From positions 186,001-250,000 of the forward strand of contig NZ_WXZL01000001.1 of assembly GCF_009982895.1 (NCBI RefSeq): a DNA stretch of 64,000 nucleotides, written 5' to 3'. Within the stretch, counting starts at the first letter, position 1. Every line of letters starts with the position of its first letter. Under the pieces are notes generated by a model that saw nothing but the letters and a program-made list of their open reading frames with translations, made no database searches and had not been told where the DNA came from. This DNA is from Deinococcus alpinitundrae. Its GTDB lineage: Bacteria > Deinococcota > Deinococci > Deinococcales > Deinococcaceae. Positions 20,405 through 33,868 of the stretch are shown piece by piece. Position numbers and translations under genes: made by a program.

Positions 20405-22153
20405 ATGACCCCGCCCACCCCGCCCGCTGCGGTCCCGGAGAGCCTGCCAGCCCAGCCGGTGTCAGCCCAGCCCCTCCCAGCACAGATTCACCTCAGCGCC
20501 GGGGTGACGCCCGACGAGTTGGCGCGCTACGCAGTGGCACTGGCCAATACACGCGGCGGCGTCATTCAAGTCGAGGCGGGCGAGGGCAGCGCCGAACTGC
20601 ACCCCCTGCAGGTCACCCACGCCATTTTCGCCCTCAGTGGCGGGCGGCTGAGCGTCAACGTGGAGCGCGCCCAGACCGACGCGGGTCAAGCGGCGCTGAG
20701 CATCTATGTGCCGCAGGCGCTCTACCTGCTTTCGGCCCCCGATGGCTCGGTCAGCGGCTGGAACGGTCAGACCTTCGTGCCGGTCTCGCCTGCCGAGGCT
20801 CCGATCAGCGCCCAGCAGGATTACACCGCCAGCGTGCCGGTGACGGCCAGCCTGGCCGACCTCGATCCGTTGGAAGTGGCCCGGCTGCGCTCGATCTCGC
20901 ACCGGGGCGCACTCTCGCAACTGGCCGATCTCGATTTTCTCCAGGCACTGGGGCTGATCGTGCCGAGCGGCGCGGCTCAGGAACTGCGCCCCACCATCGC
21001 CGGGATTCTACTGGCCGGAACTGAGCGCGCGCTGCGGGCGCACCTGCCGCAAGCCGAGGTCTGCTACTACCACCACGCCGAGAGCGACGTGGAATTTCAG
21101 TTCAGAGAGGACCTGCTGCGCCCGCTCACGGCGGCGCTGGCCCGCTTATCGGAGCTGATTCAGGCGCGCAACAGCTTCACACCGGTGCAGGTGGGCCTCT
21201 TTCGGATCGAAGTCTGGGACCATGACGAGGCGGTCTACCGCGAGGCGCTGCTCAATGCCCTGACCCACCGCGATTACCAGTTGCGCGACGTGGTGCATGT
21301 GCACCATTACCCAGACCGGCTGGACATCATGAATCCCGGCGGCCTGAGTGGCGGCATCACGGCGGCCAATATCCTGCGCCACCAACCCAAGCGCCGCAAT
21401 CCGCTGCTAGCCGAGGCGTTGGCCCGGCTCGGCCTGGTCGAACGGGCCGGGGTGGGGGTGGACAAGATGTACGCCATGATGCTGCGCTGCGGCAAGGAGC
21501 CGCCCGAGTACCTGACCTACCCCGACGCGGTGAGCCTGAGCCTGCACAACCCCGGCTTCAACGCGCCGTTCGTGCGTTTCGTGGCCCGCAAGCAAGAGGA
21601 GATGCAGACCCTGTCGCTGGACATGCTGATCGTGCTCTCGCTGCTGGGGCGAGAAGGCCAGGCCAGCCGCGCCCAGCTCGCCCGCGCTCTGCAACTGCCT
21701 GAAGACCGTACGCCGAGGCTTCTCGGCATGATGGAGGAGCGCGGTTTGATCGTCTCGGAACGCATGGGCCGGGAGCGCATCAACCGCCTCTCGGCGCGGT
21801 CGCTGGCCGCGCTACGCGAGCAACAACCGGGCCGCTCCAGGCCCAGCAACTTCGGAGCGGAGCAAAGCGGGCCGGAGTCGGCAGCCCTCTCCAGGTCGTC
21901 CAGACCAGCCTCCAGGTCTGGGCCGGAGCCAGCGCCGGTGATGCGACAGGCGGCCCTGAGCCGGGCCGCGCTGGAGCAGCTGGCCCTGGCCCTGGCCTGC
22001 CGTCCGGAAGGCGTGTGCAACCGCGATCTGCGTAACGAGGGCGATCTGAACGCCCAGAGTGCCTGGCGGGTGCTGCGCCGCCTGAGTCTGGCCGGGCAGC
22101 TTCGCAAGGTGGGCCGGGGACCGCGCGTCCGCTACCACCTCCCCGAAATGTAA
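20405..22153 (+). CDS. AlbA_2/HATPase_c_4-like putative transcriptional regulator
   Basis: A 582-residue protein of the 'RecG-like ATP-binding / Schlafen AlbA_2' class. Residues 35-140 resemble a divergent AlbA_2 domain, with the [16 protein letters not shown] motif. Residues about 230-390 form an HATPase_c_4 region: [25 protein letters not shown] and [26 protein letters not shown] winged helix follows near 418-455, then a Ser/Pro-rich low-complexity linker and a second winged helix near 535-580. Such proteins are thought to be DNA-binding regulators; the ligand is unknown. Monocistronic with a leaderless promoter. Annotation as a helicase would be wrong because no helicase motifs are present. 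Confidence 0.7.
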   Translation: MTPPTPPAAVPESLPAQPVSAQPLPAQIHLSAGVTPDELARYAVALANTRGGVIQVEAGEGSAELHPLQVTHAIFALSGGRLSVNVERAQTDAGQAALSIYVPQALYLLSAPDGSVSGWNGQTFVPVSPAEAPISAQQDYTASVPVTASLADLDPLEVARLRSISHRGALSQLADLDFLQALGLIVPSGAAQELRPTIAGILLAGTERALRAHLPQAEVCYYHHAESDVEFQFREDLLRPLTAALARLSELIQARNSFTPVQVGLFRIEVWDHDEAVYREALLNALTHRDYQLRDVVHVHHYPDRLDIMNPGGLSGGITAANILRHQPKRRNPLLAEALARLGLVERAGVGVDKMYAMMLRCGKEPPEYLTYPDAVSLSLHNPGFNAPFVRFVARKQEEMQTLSLDMLIVLSLLGREGQASRAQLARALQLPEDRTPRLLGMMEERGLIVSERMGRERINRLSARSLAALREQQPGRSRPSNFGAEQSGPESAALSRSSRPASRSGPEPAPVMRQAALSRAALEQLALALACRPEGVCNRDLRNEGDLNAQSAWRVLRRLSLAGQLRKVGRGPRVRYHLPEM

Positions 22154-22339
22154 AGCACTCCGGTTCGAGCCGCCCTGCACTGAGGGCAAACACTCGCACG
22201 GCGGGCGCAACGGGCCAGGGTCAGTCTTAAGTTTCTCTTCACCCAGCGCCGGGTCCGCTGCCTCCTGATGGCCTCCTGACCCTACCTCTCACTGTGCCCT
22301 CAACACCGTGCCGAACGCGCCCCAGCGGCGCTCATCACA

Positions 22340-22368
22340 TTGACAAGCCGGAGCCTGGGGTGTACTCT
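22340..22368 (+). promoter_or_regulatory. Sigma70 promoter of malE
   Basis: TTGACA (22340-22345), 17-base spacer, TACTCT (22363-22368). Consensus -35 and optimal spacing. Confidence 0.8.
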
Positions 22369-22391
22369 TCCTCTACCAAACGCTCAAACGT

Positions 22392-22403
22392 GGAAGCGCT
22401 TCC
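22392..22403. promoter_or_regulatory. LacI-type operator of malE
   Basis: Perfect 12-base palindrome GGAAGCGCTTCC with a central CG, as in LacI/MalR-family operators. It sits 23 bases after the -10 box, where a bound repressor would block transcription. A close variant lies before malQ. Confidence 0.65.
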
Positions 22404-22467
22404 GCACACAGACCATGACCTTCCCAGGCAGGCTCTGCAAAGGTGGCGACTCCACACGGAGGAATAC

Positions 22468-23727
22468 ATGAAGAAACCCGCCATGTTGCTCGCCCTTACC
22501 ACTGTCGCCGCCTTCGGATCGGCGCAGGCCGTCACCGTCACGCTCGCCTGCGGCTCCGTCGGTCAGGAACTCCAGCTTTGCAAAGACGGCGCGGCGCGCT
22601 GGGCCAAGAAGACCGGCAACACCGTCAAGGTCTTCGAAAGCCCCAACCTGACCAACGACCGCCTGGGCCTCTACCAGCAGCAGCTCGCCGCCAAGAGCAG
22701 CGACATCGACGTCTACCAGCTCGACGTGGTGTGGCCCGGCCTGCTCTCGCAGCACTTCGTGGACCTCAAGGGCAAGATCCCTGCCGCCGAGGTCAATGCC
22801 AACTTCAAGGGCATCATCGCCGCCGATACCGTCAACGGCAAGCTGGTGGCCATGCCCTGGTTTACCGACGCGGGCCTGCTGTACTACCGCACCGACCTGA
22901 TGAAGAAGTACGGCTACTCGGCTGCCCCCAAGACCTGGGCTGAACTGGCCGCCATGGCCAGCAAGATCCAGGCCGGTGAGCAGAAGACCAACAAGGCCTT
23001 TGCCGGCTACGTCTTCCAGGGCAAGAACTACGAGGGCCTGACCTGCGACGCGCTGGAATGGGTCGCCTCGTTCGGCGGCGGCGCGATCGTGGACGACGCG
23101 GGCAAGATCACCATCAACAACCCCCGTGCGGCCGCTGCACTCAACGCTGCGGCGAGCTGGGTCGGCACCGTCAGCCCCAAGGGCGTCACCACCTACGACG
23201 AGGAACCCGCTCGCGGCATCTTCCAGTCGGGCAACGCCGCCTTCATGCGCAACTGGCCCTACGCCTGGGCGCTCGGTCAGGGTGAGGACAGCAAGGTCAA
23301 GGGCAATATCGGCGTGGCCCCGCTGCCTGCAGGCCCCGGTGGCAGCCCCGCCGCGACCCTCGGCGGCTGGCAGCTCGGCGTCAGTATGTACTCCAAGAAT
23401 CAGGCCGCGTCCATCGAATTGGTGCGCTACCTAACCGGCCCCGCCGAGCAGAAGATCCGCGCCATCGAGGGGGCCTACAACCCCACCATCAGCGCGCTGT
23501 ACCAGGACAAGGACATCCTGAAGGCCAACCCCTTCTTCGGCAGCCTGCTGAGCGTCTTTACCAACGCTGTGGCACGTCCCTCCGGCCCCACCAAAGGCAA
23601 GTACAACCAGGTCTCGCAGGCGTTCAGCACCGCCGTCAGCGACGTGCTGAACAAGAAGATGACCGGCACCGCCGCCGTGGCGCAGCTGAGCACCGACCTG
23701 GCCCGCATCAAGGGTCGCGGCTGGTAA
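22468..23727 (+). CDS. malE: Maltose/oligosaccharide ABC transporter, substrate-binding protein
   Basis: A 419-residue extracellular solute-binding protein of family 1 (SBP_bac_1). Signal peptide: residues 1-19, cut near GSAQA. The mature part shows the family pattern: [42 protein letters not shown], the [12 protein letters not shown] helix and a C-terminal [16 protein letters not shown] segment. It is similar in layout to the Thermus trehalose/maltose-binding proteins. ATG with GGAGGA 6 bases upstream. The LacI-type operator and the permeases downstream suggest control by a sugar-responsive repressor. Exact sugar is inferred, mainly from the operator shared with malQ. Confidence 0.85.
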   Translation: MKKPAMLLALTTVAAFGSAQAVTVTLACGSVGQELQLCKDGAARWAKKTGNTVKVFESPNLTNDRLGLYQQQLAAKSSDIDVYQLDVVWPGLLSQHFVDLKGKIPAAEVNANFKGIIAADTVNGKLVAMPWFTDAGLLYYRTDLMKKYGYSAAPKTWAELAAMASKIQAGEQKTNKAFAGYVFQGKNYEGLTCDALEWVASFGGGAIVDDAGKITINNPRAAAALNAAASWVGTVSPKGVTTYDEEPARGIFQSGNAAFMRNWPYAWALGQGEDSKVKGNIGVAPLPAGPGGSPAATLGGWQLGVSMYSKNQAASIELVRYLTGPAEQKIRAIEGAYNPTISALYQDKDILKANPFFGSLLSVFTNAVARPSGPTKGKYNQVSQAFSTAVSDVLNKKMTGTAAVAQLSTDLARIKGRGW

Positions 23728-23760
23728 GCGTTCACCCAGACCCCTGCCGCTGGGTCTGAT

Positions 23761-23798
23761 GGGGAACGTCCAGAATTCGTGGACGTTCCCCACTTTTT
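23761..23798 (+). terminator. Intrinsic terminator between malE and malF
   Basis: Perfect 12-bp stem GGGGAACGTCCA with 7-base loop, followed by ACTTTTT. A smaller hairpin (CAGACCC/GGGTCTG, 23737-23758) lies just before it. Sits inside the transport operon. Confidence 0.88.
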
Positions 23799-23924
23799 GG
23801 TTTGGCAACCTGATGCCCAACTGACGCTAGACTGAGCCTCCCAGACATCTTCCAGCGCTCAGACGGCTCGCCCGCACCTGCCCCCCGGCAAGCACCGCTC
23901 CACGATTTCCACAGGAGGCCCCAC

Positions 23925-24851
23925 ATGACCACCATCAAGACCACGGCAGCGCCGGTCCGGCAGCGAGGCATCGAGGCCGCGCGTGCCCGGCAGGCCATCT
24001 GGCTGATCTTACCCACCATGATCGCCATCGTGCTGGTCGCCGGGTATCCCCTGTACCGCACCATCTTCTTCTCGATGTTCGATGCCAACCTCACCTCGCC
24101 GGATCAGCGCACCTTCCTGGGGCTGGGCAATTTCTGGTTTACCACCGACGAGGGCGTGGCGCTGGGCTTTTTACAAGACCCCAAATGGTGGGGCGCGGTG
24201 TCGAACACGCTGCTGTTTACCGTGGTGTCGGTGTTCCTGGAAACGGTCTTCGGCATGATCATCGCGCTGGTGGTCAACAGCGCTTTCCCGGGCCGGGCCT
24301 TTCTCAGAACCGCCATGCTGGTGCCCTGGGCCATTCCGACTGTCGTCTCGGCACAGATGTGGGCCTACATGTACAACGATTCGTTCGGGCTGATCGGGCG
24401 CGGCCTGCTGGGCGGCACGGCGCTGCTGGCCAATCCCACCAGTTCGATCTGGGCCATGATCGCGGTGGACGTCTGGAAAACCACCTCGTTCATGGCACTG
24501 CTGATTCTGGCGGGTCTGCAAAGCCTGCCGAGCGACATGTACGAGGCCGCCGACATGGACGGCGCGAGCAAGTGGACGCAGTTCTGGCGTATGACCCTGC
24601 CGCTGCTACGCCCGGCGCTGCTGGTGGCACTGGTGTTTCGCAGCCTGGACGCCCTGCGCGTTTTCGACATCATGTCGGTGATGGTCGGCAACGTCTCGGC
24701 GGCGCGGCTCTCGATGACCGCCTACGCCCGGCAGGCGCTGATCGACAACCAGTTGCTCGGCCTGGGCAGCGCCGTCTCGATTGCCATCTTCATCATCATC
24801 ATGGTGATCGTGGTCGTTTACGTGACCGCCTTCCGCGTGAAGTTCGACTGA
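23925..24851 (+). CDS. malF: Sugar ABC transporter permease MalF-like
   Basis: A 308-residue inner-membrane permease with six hydrophobic helices. The first helix is [18 protein letters not shown]; the cytoplasmic EAA loop, [23 protein letters not shown], is the docking site for the ATPase. It pairs with MalG. ATG with CAGGAGG 9 bases upstream. No ATPase gene is in the cluster: as in many Gram-positives, a shared MsmK/MalK-like ATPase elsewhere must serve it. It lies 127 bases after a strong terminator, so it needs read-through or its own promoter. Confidence 0.88.
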   Translation: MTTIKTTAAPVRQRGIEAARARQAIWLILPTMIAIVLVAGYPLYRTIFFSMFDANLTSPDQRTFLGLGNFWFTTDEGVALGFLQDPKWWGAVSNTLLFTVVSVFLETVFGMIIALVVNSAFPGRAFLRTAMLVPWAIPTVVSAQMWAYMYNDSFGLIGRGLLGGTALLANPTSSIWAMIAVDVWKTTSFMALLILAGLQSLPSDMYEAADMDGASKWTQFWRMTLPLLRPALLVALVFRSLDALRVFDIMSVMVGNVSAARLSMTAYARQALIDNQLLGLGSAVSIAIFIIIMVIVVVYVTAFRVKFD

Positions 24852-24926
24852 GCCGATTTCGTTTGGCCGAGTTCGATTGAATAACGGGCAACTGTACACC
24901 GGACGACTGAGCAGAGGGGAGCAGCC

Positions 24927-25778
<852 letters not shown>

Positions 25779-25800
25779 CGCCAGAGAAGCTGCACCTTGC

Positions 25801-25832
25801 AGGAGCCGGGCCAAGTGCTCGGCTCCTTTTTG
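25801..25832 (+). terminator. Intrinsic terminator after malG
   Basis: AGGAGCCG paired with CGGCTCCT (8-bp stem, 11-base loop with some inner pairing), then TTTT. Confidence 0.85.
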
Positions 25833-25938
25833 CGGCGGCTAGATTTCCCCGCTGAATTGTCCGGCGACTTGGTCACCTGCGCCAGAACAGCGTCAGCTCA
25901 GCGCTGCTATAGTAATCTGCTGACCGACCATTAAGAAG

Positions 25939-26277
25939 ATGAAGAAGACCCTGCTCCTCTCCCCCGTGCTGGCCCGCTTCCTGAAGCTGTGGCCGGGGCT
26001 GATCGCCGCCTTCTCGCTGATGGCGGTGTGGGGCAATCAGGTCACGCATCCGGAAGGACCGCGCACCCTGATGTCGGCGGGGCAGACGGCGCTGCCGGAA
26101 CTGCGGGCCATGCCCGCGCCCACGCCGGGGCCGGGCCTGCTGAGCGCGCCGGATGCGGTGCCGGAGGTGGCCCTGCCAGTACTTCGGCGCACGGAAGTGC
26201 TGCTGGGAGGCGCGCAGCGGCCAGCAGGGACGCCGGACCTGACGGCGCTGGGGCGGCAGCAGACCGACGGTGGCTGA
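25939..26277 (+). CDS. Hypothetical small exported or anchored protein
   Basis: A 112-residue protein starting MKK with a hydrophobic segment near residues 19-31, which may be an uncleaved signal anchor. The rest is rich in Pro, Ala, Leu and Gly without clear domain pattern, so it is probably disordered and outside the membrane. AAGAAG precedes the ATG weakly; TATAGT at 25918-25923 could be its -10. It lies 62 bases upstream of secDF and may be co-transcribed. I recognise no family. Confidence 0.5.
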   Translation: MKKTLLLSPVLARFLKLWPGLIAAFSLMAVWGNQVTHPEGPRTLMSAGQTALPELRAMPAPTPGPGLLSAPDAVPEVALPVLRRTEVLLGGAQRPAGTPDLTALGRQQTDGG

Positions 26278-26339
26278 GCGCCCACACCGCCCGCTGCCCC
26301 CGTTCTCCTGTGCCCTTTCCTAATGTTTCCGGAGCCTGC

Positions 26340-28625
<2,286 letters not shown>

Positions 28626-28639
28626 ACCTCCTCAAATTC

Positions 28640-28672
28640 AAGGCGGGCGGCTGAAAAGCTGGCCCGCCTTTT
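28640..28672 (+). terminator. Intrinsic terminator of secDF
   Basis: AAGGCGGGC paired with GCCCGCCTT (9-bp stem), ending in TTTTC. Starts 14 bases after the secDF stop, between convergent genes. Confidence 0.82.
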
Positions 28673-28692
28673 CTGCTGCCTGCTCCGGCGCT

Positions 28693-29667
28693 TCAGGCGT
28701 GATACACCCAGACACCGTTTTCCAGGCTGCGGTCAATCGCGCCGCCCAGCCGCAGATACTCGGCGTGGGCCAGCGTCTCGGCCACGGCGAAACGCCGACC
28801 CGTGAGCGGCAACTCGCGGGCAAACAGCACGAAGCTCAGATCGTAAGCGTGGCGTGGCCGCTCGCGCACGGCGGCCAGCAACTCGTCCAGGCGCTCCAGG
28901 TGGTGCTCGCTGATGTCCCGCGCCCGCGCCGCCACGCCCTCCATCACCGGCCCGTGGTGGCCCACCACCGCTCGCACCGGGTTGAGTGCCTGCAGCTTTT
29001 CGAGCGTGGCGAAGTAGTCGCCCAGCGGATCGGGCCGCCCGTCCACGTACAAGCCAATGTTGGGGGTGATGCGCGGCAAAATGGCGTCGCCCGCAATCAG
29101 CGTTTGCGTTTCGGGTTGCCACAGCCCCAGATGGCCGTCAGCGTGCCCCGGCAACCACAGCACCTGCCACTCGGCTCCCGACAGCGGCACCGATTGCCCT
29201 TCCAGCAACGGCATCAGGCGGACGGCGGGGCGCACCCACTCGGCGGTCTGCGCTTCACCGACACCGAACTCCGGCGGCGCCCCATGCTCCGCAAAGAAGC
29301 GGTGCTGAGCGGGCAAATGCGTGTTCCAGTCTGACCAGAGCCATTCTTGCTGAATGGACTGCTCCAGCAGCTGCACCGACGCGCCGCTGCGCTCCTCGAT
29401 CAGCCCGGCCAGACCGTAGTGGTCCGGGTGAATATGGGTCACGATGACGCGCTCGATGTCGGGCCAGTGCAGTCCCAGTTCGCTGAGCGCGCCTTCCAGC
29501 GCTTGCTGGGCCTCAGGCGTGTGGATGCTGGTGTCAATCAGGGTCACGGGCGGCGCGAGGTCAATCAGCACCGTCACGGTTTTCATCGGCAGAGGAATCG
29601 GAATCTGGGCGGCGTAGAGGGTGCCGCCCAGGTGATGCAGCGCGGGCGGGTGGGCGGCAGTGGTCAT
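28693..29667 (-). CDS. MBL-fold metallo-hydrolase
   Basis: A 324-residue metallo-beta-lactamase-fold enzyme. The zinc motif HIHPDHYGLAG (H-x-H-x-D-H) is preceded by VTLIDTSI; the third ligand set is LPGHADGHLGL and the bridging Asp is in IAGDAILPRI; a final histidine is in VGHHGPV. A helical C-terminal region with a winged-helix-like part resembles the LACTB2/RNase-like MBL hydrolases. Substrate unknown; a thioester or phosphoester is possible. The ATG at 29667 is chosen since TAGCCT lies 5 bases upstream, a leaderless layout; longer frames have no codon bias. Confidence 0.8.
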   Translation of the reverse strand: MTTAAHPPALHHLGGTLYAAQIPIPLPMKTVTVLIDLAPPVTLIDTSIHTPEAQQALEGALSELGLHWPDIERVIVTHIHPDHYGLAGLIEERSGASVQLLEQSIQQEWLWSDWNTHLPAQHRFFAEHGAPPEFGVGEAQTAEWVRPAVRLMPLLEGQSVPLSGAEWQVLWLPGHADGHLGLWQPETQTLIAGDAILPRITPNIGLYVDGRPDPLGDYFATLEKLQALNPVRAVVGHHGPVMEGVAARARDISEHHLERLDELLAAVRERPRHAYDLSFVLFARELPLTGRRFAVAETLAHAEYLRLGGAIDRSLENGVWVYHA

Positions 29668-29672
29668 GACCC

Positions 29673-29678
29673 AGGCTA
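29673..29678 (-). promoter_or_regulatory. -10 box of a leaderless promoter (MBL hydrolase)
   Basis: Minus-strand TAGCCT with 5 bases to the ATG at 29667 and no Shine-Dalgarno sequence. Confidence 0.5.
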
Positions 29679-29809
29679 GCACTCCTTCTTGGACCCGGTG
29701 CAAAATTGCTGGGCGCCCCTGCCCGAATTGTGCCCAGGCCTGACACGACACCGACCGAACCCATTTTCCTCTTCCCGCTCTTGGGCAAAGCAGCACCCTC
29801 GTCATGAGC

Positions 29810-29846
29810 TGACAAAACCATGACCCGCCAGTGACCTGGGGCTGAC
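29810..29846 (+). promoter_or_regulatory. Pho box of pstS: four TGAC repeats at 11-base steps
   Basis: TGAC begins at 29810, 29821, 29832 and 29843, each exactly 11 bases (one helical turn) apart, as expected for head-to-tail PhoB dimers. The last repeat lies 24 bases before the pstS ATG. CAGAGT at 29857-29862, 7 bases before the ATG, may be the -10 box. Confidence 0.75.
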
Positions 29847-29869
29847 AAATGGCCAGCAGAGTGTGAGGC

Positions 29870-30901
<1,032 letters not shown>

Positions 30902-30990
30902 TCTCAATCACCTGACCTTCCACGCGGGGCGCTCTTTTCGGGGCGCTCCGATTTTGACGGGGCCACCAGACCGTGACTTTTTGCTCAAGC

Positions 30991-31029
30991 TGACCTGGCC
31001 CTGACACCCAGCAGGTGAAATACTTTCAC
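30991..31029 (+). promoter_or_regulatory. Second Pho-type promoter, before pstC
   Basis: TGAC at 30991 and 31002 (11-base step), plus one out of register at 30974, then TACTTT (31021-31026) as -10. The -10 lies inside a palindrome GTGAAA-TAC-TTTCAC (31015-31029). Gives pstCAB a promoter separate from pstS. Confidence 0.55.
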
Positions 31030-31060
31030 GCGCCCTTACCACGCGCCTCAAAGGCCACGC

Positions 31061-32056
31061 ATGAATGAAACGCTCCCCAGAAAAGTGAAGCTGCCGCGTC
31101 TCAGTTCCAGAGGTGACGGCATCTTCCGCACGGTCATCATCGGCCTGTCACTGATCATCGCCCTGACCTTCGTGCTGAGCATCGTGCTGCTGGGCCAGCA
31201 GTCGTGGCCCGCCATCCAGGAGTTCGGCCTGGGCTTTCTGACCACCAACGTCTGGAACCCGGTGACCAGCGAGTACGGCGCGCTGAGCCTGGTGATGGGC
31301 ACACTGCTGACCAGCTTTCTGGCCCTGCTGATCAGTGTGCCGCTGGCGATTGCCTCGGCCCTCTTCGTGGCCGAGTACGCCCCCAAGTGGCTGGCGAATC
31401 CGGTGGGCTACCTGGTTGAACTGCTGGCCGCCGTACCGAGCGTGGTCTACGGGTTGTGGGCGCTCTTTGCACTCAAGCCGCTGTTTCAGCAGGTGCAGCT
31501 GTGGCTGTATACCAGCAACCCGGACCTGACTGGCCACTGCATCGAGCTGTTCAACAGTAATAAAACCTCACTGCCCTGCTTCTTCATGCCGCAGGTGCCC
31601 ACTGGCCTGGGCTTTTTGCTGGCTGTCACCATTCTCGCCATCATGATTTTGCCGTTCACCGCCTCGGTGGCCCGCGACGTCATCCGGCTGGTGCCTGCCG
31701 ATCAGCGCGAGGCCATGTATGCGCTGGGCGCGACCAAATGGGAAGTCATCAGCCTGGCGATCTTGCCGTATGCCCGCGCGGGCATTATGGGCGGGGTCAT
31801 TCTGGCGCTGGGTCGGGCGCTGGGCGAAACATTGGCGGTGGCGATGGTCATCGGCAACACCCCCGAGATCATCAAGAGCATCTGGTCGCCGACCGCGACG
31901 ATGGCCTCGATGATCGCCAACCAGTTCGGCGACGCCCGCGAAGGGTTGCAGCGCGCCAGCGTGGTGGGCCTGGGCCTGACCCTCTTCTTCGTCAGCGTGT
32001 TTGTGAACCTGATTGCCCGCAGCATCATCTTGCGGATGACGCCGAAGGGGCTGTGA
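31061..32056 (+). CDS. pstC: Phosphate ABC transporter permease PstC
   Basis: A 331-residue inner-membrane permease with six main helices. The first, near residues 25-45, is followed by a periplasmic loop with [12 protein letters not shown]; PstC-typical [30 protein letters not shown], and the cytoplasmic loop with [23 protein letters not shown], the ATPase docking site, are present. A Cys-containing loop near residues 150-165 is an insertion seen in some PstC. It pairs with PstA, 33 bases downstream. Its own Pho-type promoter lies just upstream. Confidence 0.95.
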   Translation: MNETLPRKVKLPRLSSRGDGIFRTVIIGLSLIIALTFVLSIVLLGQQSWPAIQEFGLGFLTTNVWNPVTSEYGALSLVMGTLLTSFLALLISVPLAIASALFVAEYAPKWLANPVGYLVELLAAVPSVVYGLWALFALKPLFQQVQLWLYTSNPDLTGHCIELFNSNKTSLPCFFMPQVPTGLGFLLAVTILAIMILPFTASVARDVIRLVPADQREAMYALGATKWEVISLAILPYARAGIMGGVILALGRALGETLAVAMVIGNTPEIIKSIWSPTATMASMIANQFGDAREGLQRASVVGLGLTLFFVSVFVNLIARSIILRMTPKGL

Positions 32057-32089
32057 TGCCCACGCCACTACTGAAAAGGAGTTCGTGAG

Positions 32090-32959
32090 ATGGCCGTGTC
32101 ACACCTGACCCCGCAACTGACCCGAGGCGGCCTGAGCCGTGGCCGCAAATCCAAGAATGCCCTGATGGGCGTCATGATCGGCCTCGGCACGGCCCTGGTG
32201 GTGGCCCCGCTGATCCTGATTTTCGGTTTTCTGCTGATCAAGGGCGTCGGAGCACTCAACCTCGATTTCTTTCTCAAGAACCCCGCCCCCGAGGGCGAGG
32301 CAGGGGGCGGCTGGGCCAACGCCATTACCGGCTCGCTGCTGATTCTGGCGATGGCCGCTGTGCTGGGCGTCGTGGTGGGCGTGGCGGGCGGCATCTTCCT
32401 GGCCGAGTTCCCGCGTCACCGCCTGATGCCCACCATCCGGATGCTCAGCGACGTGCTCAGCGGCATTCCCGCCATCGTGATGGGCCTGGTCGTGTATGCG
32501 CTGGTGGTCAAACCAATGGGGCATTTCAGCGCCATGGCGGGCGGCATCGCGCTGGGTCTGCTGATGGTGCCGATTGTCGTGCGGACCACCGAGGAAGTGC
32601 TCAAGCTGGTACCGCTCTCGGTGCGCGAGGCGGGGCTGGCGCTCGGCCTGCCGCAGTGGAAAGTCATTCTGAGCATCGTGCTGCCCGCCGCCAGTGGCGG
32701 CATCATCACCGGGCTGATGCTGGCGCTGGCCCGCGTGGCGGGTGAGGCTGCCCCGCTACTGTTCACAGCGTTTGGCAGCAATCTGGTCAACCTCAATCCA
32801 TTGCAACCCACCAGCGCCCTGCCGCTGCAAATCTACATCGGGGCCACCAGCGCCTACGACGAAAACCAGCGGCTGGCCCAGGCCGGAGCGCTCTTGCTGA
32901 TCACCCTTATCTTCGTGACCTCGCTGCTGGCGCGCTTCGCCAACCGGCCGCGCCGCTAG
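32090..32959 (+). CDS. pstA: Phosphate ABC transporter permease PstA
   Basis: A 289-residue permease, partner of PstC. It has six helices, the [17 protein letters not shown] segment, [17 protein letters not shown], the docking loop with [23 protein letters not shown], and the ending [17 protein letters not shown] at 32090 follows AAGGAG at 9 bases. It lies 33 bases after pstC and 29 before pstB, so the three are one transcript. Confidence 0.95.
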   Translation: MAVSHLTPQLTRGGLSRGRKSKNALMGVMIGLGTALVVAPLILIFGFLLIKGVGALNLDFFLKNPAPEGEAGGGWANAITGSLLILAMAAVLGVVVGVAGGIFLAEFPRHRLMPTIRMLSDVLSGIPAIVMGLVVYALVVKPMGHFSAMAGGIALGLLMVPIVVRTTEEVLKLVPLSVREAGLALGLPQWKVILSIVLPAASGGIITGLMLALARVAGEAAPLLFTAFGSNLVNLNPLQPTSALPLQIYIGATSAYDENQRLAQAGALLLITLIFVTSLLARFANRPRR

Positions 32960-32988
32960 CCCTCAAAGCTCCCCCCAGAGGACTCTCC

Positions 32989-33747
32989 ATGACCCAGCTT
33001 CTCACCGCCAGCAACGTCGATATCTATTACGGCAGCAAACAGGCTGTCAAACAGGTCAACCTGAACGTCGAAAAGGGCAGCGTCAACGCCCTGATTGGCC
33101 CTTCGGGCTGCGGCAAGACCACCTTCCTGCGCGCCATCAACCGGATGCATGATTTGACGCCCGGCGCACGGGTGGAAGGCCAGATTCTGCTCGACGGCCA
33201 AGACATCTATTCCAGCGGCATCGATCCGGTGGAGGTGCGCCGCCGAGTGGGCATGGTGTTTCAAAAACCCAATCCCTTTCCCACCATGAGCGTCTTCGAC
33301 AACGTGGTGAGCGGCCTCAAGCTGGCCGGAATGCGCGATCAGCGGGCCCTGATGGAAATCGCCGAGCGCTCCTTGCGCGGCGGGGCGCTGTGGGACGAGG
33401 TCAAAGACCGCCTCAAGTCGCCCGCCACCGGGCTGTCGGGTGGGCAGCAGCAGCGGCTGTGCATCGCCCGCGCCCTGGCCGTCGAGCCGGAAATCCTGCT
33501 GATGGACGAGCCGACCTCGGCACTCGACCCGGCCAGCACCGCCAAGATCGAGGACCTGATGACCGAACTCAAAAAGGTCACAACCATCATCATCGTGACC
33601 CACAACATGCACCAGGCCGCCCGCGTCTCGGACACCACCAGCTTCTTCCTCAACGGCGACCTCGTCGAGCACGGCCAGACTGACCAGATCTTCACCTCGC
33701 CGCGCGACGAGCGCACCGAGGCGTATGTCACGGGCCGCTTCGGCTAA
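32989..33747 (+). CDS. pstB: Phosphate ABC transporter ATPase PstB
   Basis: A 252-residue ABC ATPase that drives phosphate uptake. Walker [21 protein letters not shown] is diagnostic of Pst[11 protein letters not shown] in the Q-loop, [15 protein letters not shown] signature, Walker [13 protein letters not shown], and switch His in [13 protein letters not shown] complete it. ATG follows AGAGG, 29 bases after pstA. PhoU, which relays the transporter's state to the PhoR kinase, is encoded 121 bases downstream. Confidence 0.97.
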   Translation: MTQLLTASNVDIYYGSKQAVKQVNLNVEKGSVNALIGPSGCGKTTFLRAINRMHDLTPGARVEGQILLDGQDIYSSGIDPVEVRRRVGMVFQKPNPFPTMSVFDNVVSGLKLAGMRDQRALMEIAERSLRGGALWDEVKDRLKSPATGLSGGQQQRLCIARALAVEPEILLMDEPTSALDPASTAKIEDLMTELKKVTTIIIVTHNMHQAARVSDTTSFFLNGDLVEHGQTDQIFTSPRDERTEAYVTGRFG

Positions 33748-33868
33748 ACTGAACCGCAGTCTTCCTCTGGAGCGAGACCATTTGGCCTCGCTCTTCTTGC
33801 CGGTTTCTAAACCACCTCGCCGCCCGTTCATGACATCCCCTTCACCCAGGCAAGGCAGACTGAGTTTC

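Noticed and set aside
30924..30953. Possible terminator after pstS
   Set aside because: GGGGCGCTC occurs twice as a direct repeat, not as an inverted repeat, so it cannot form the needed stem.
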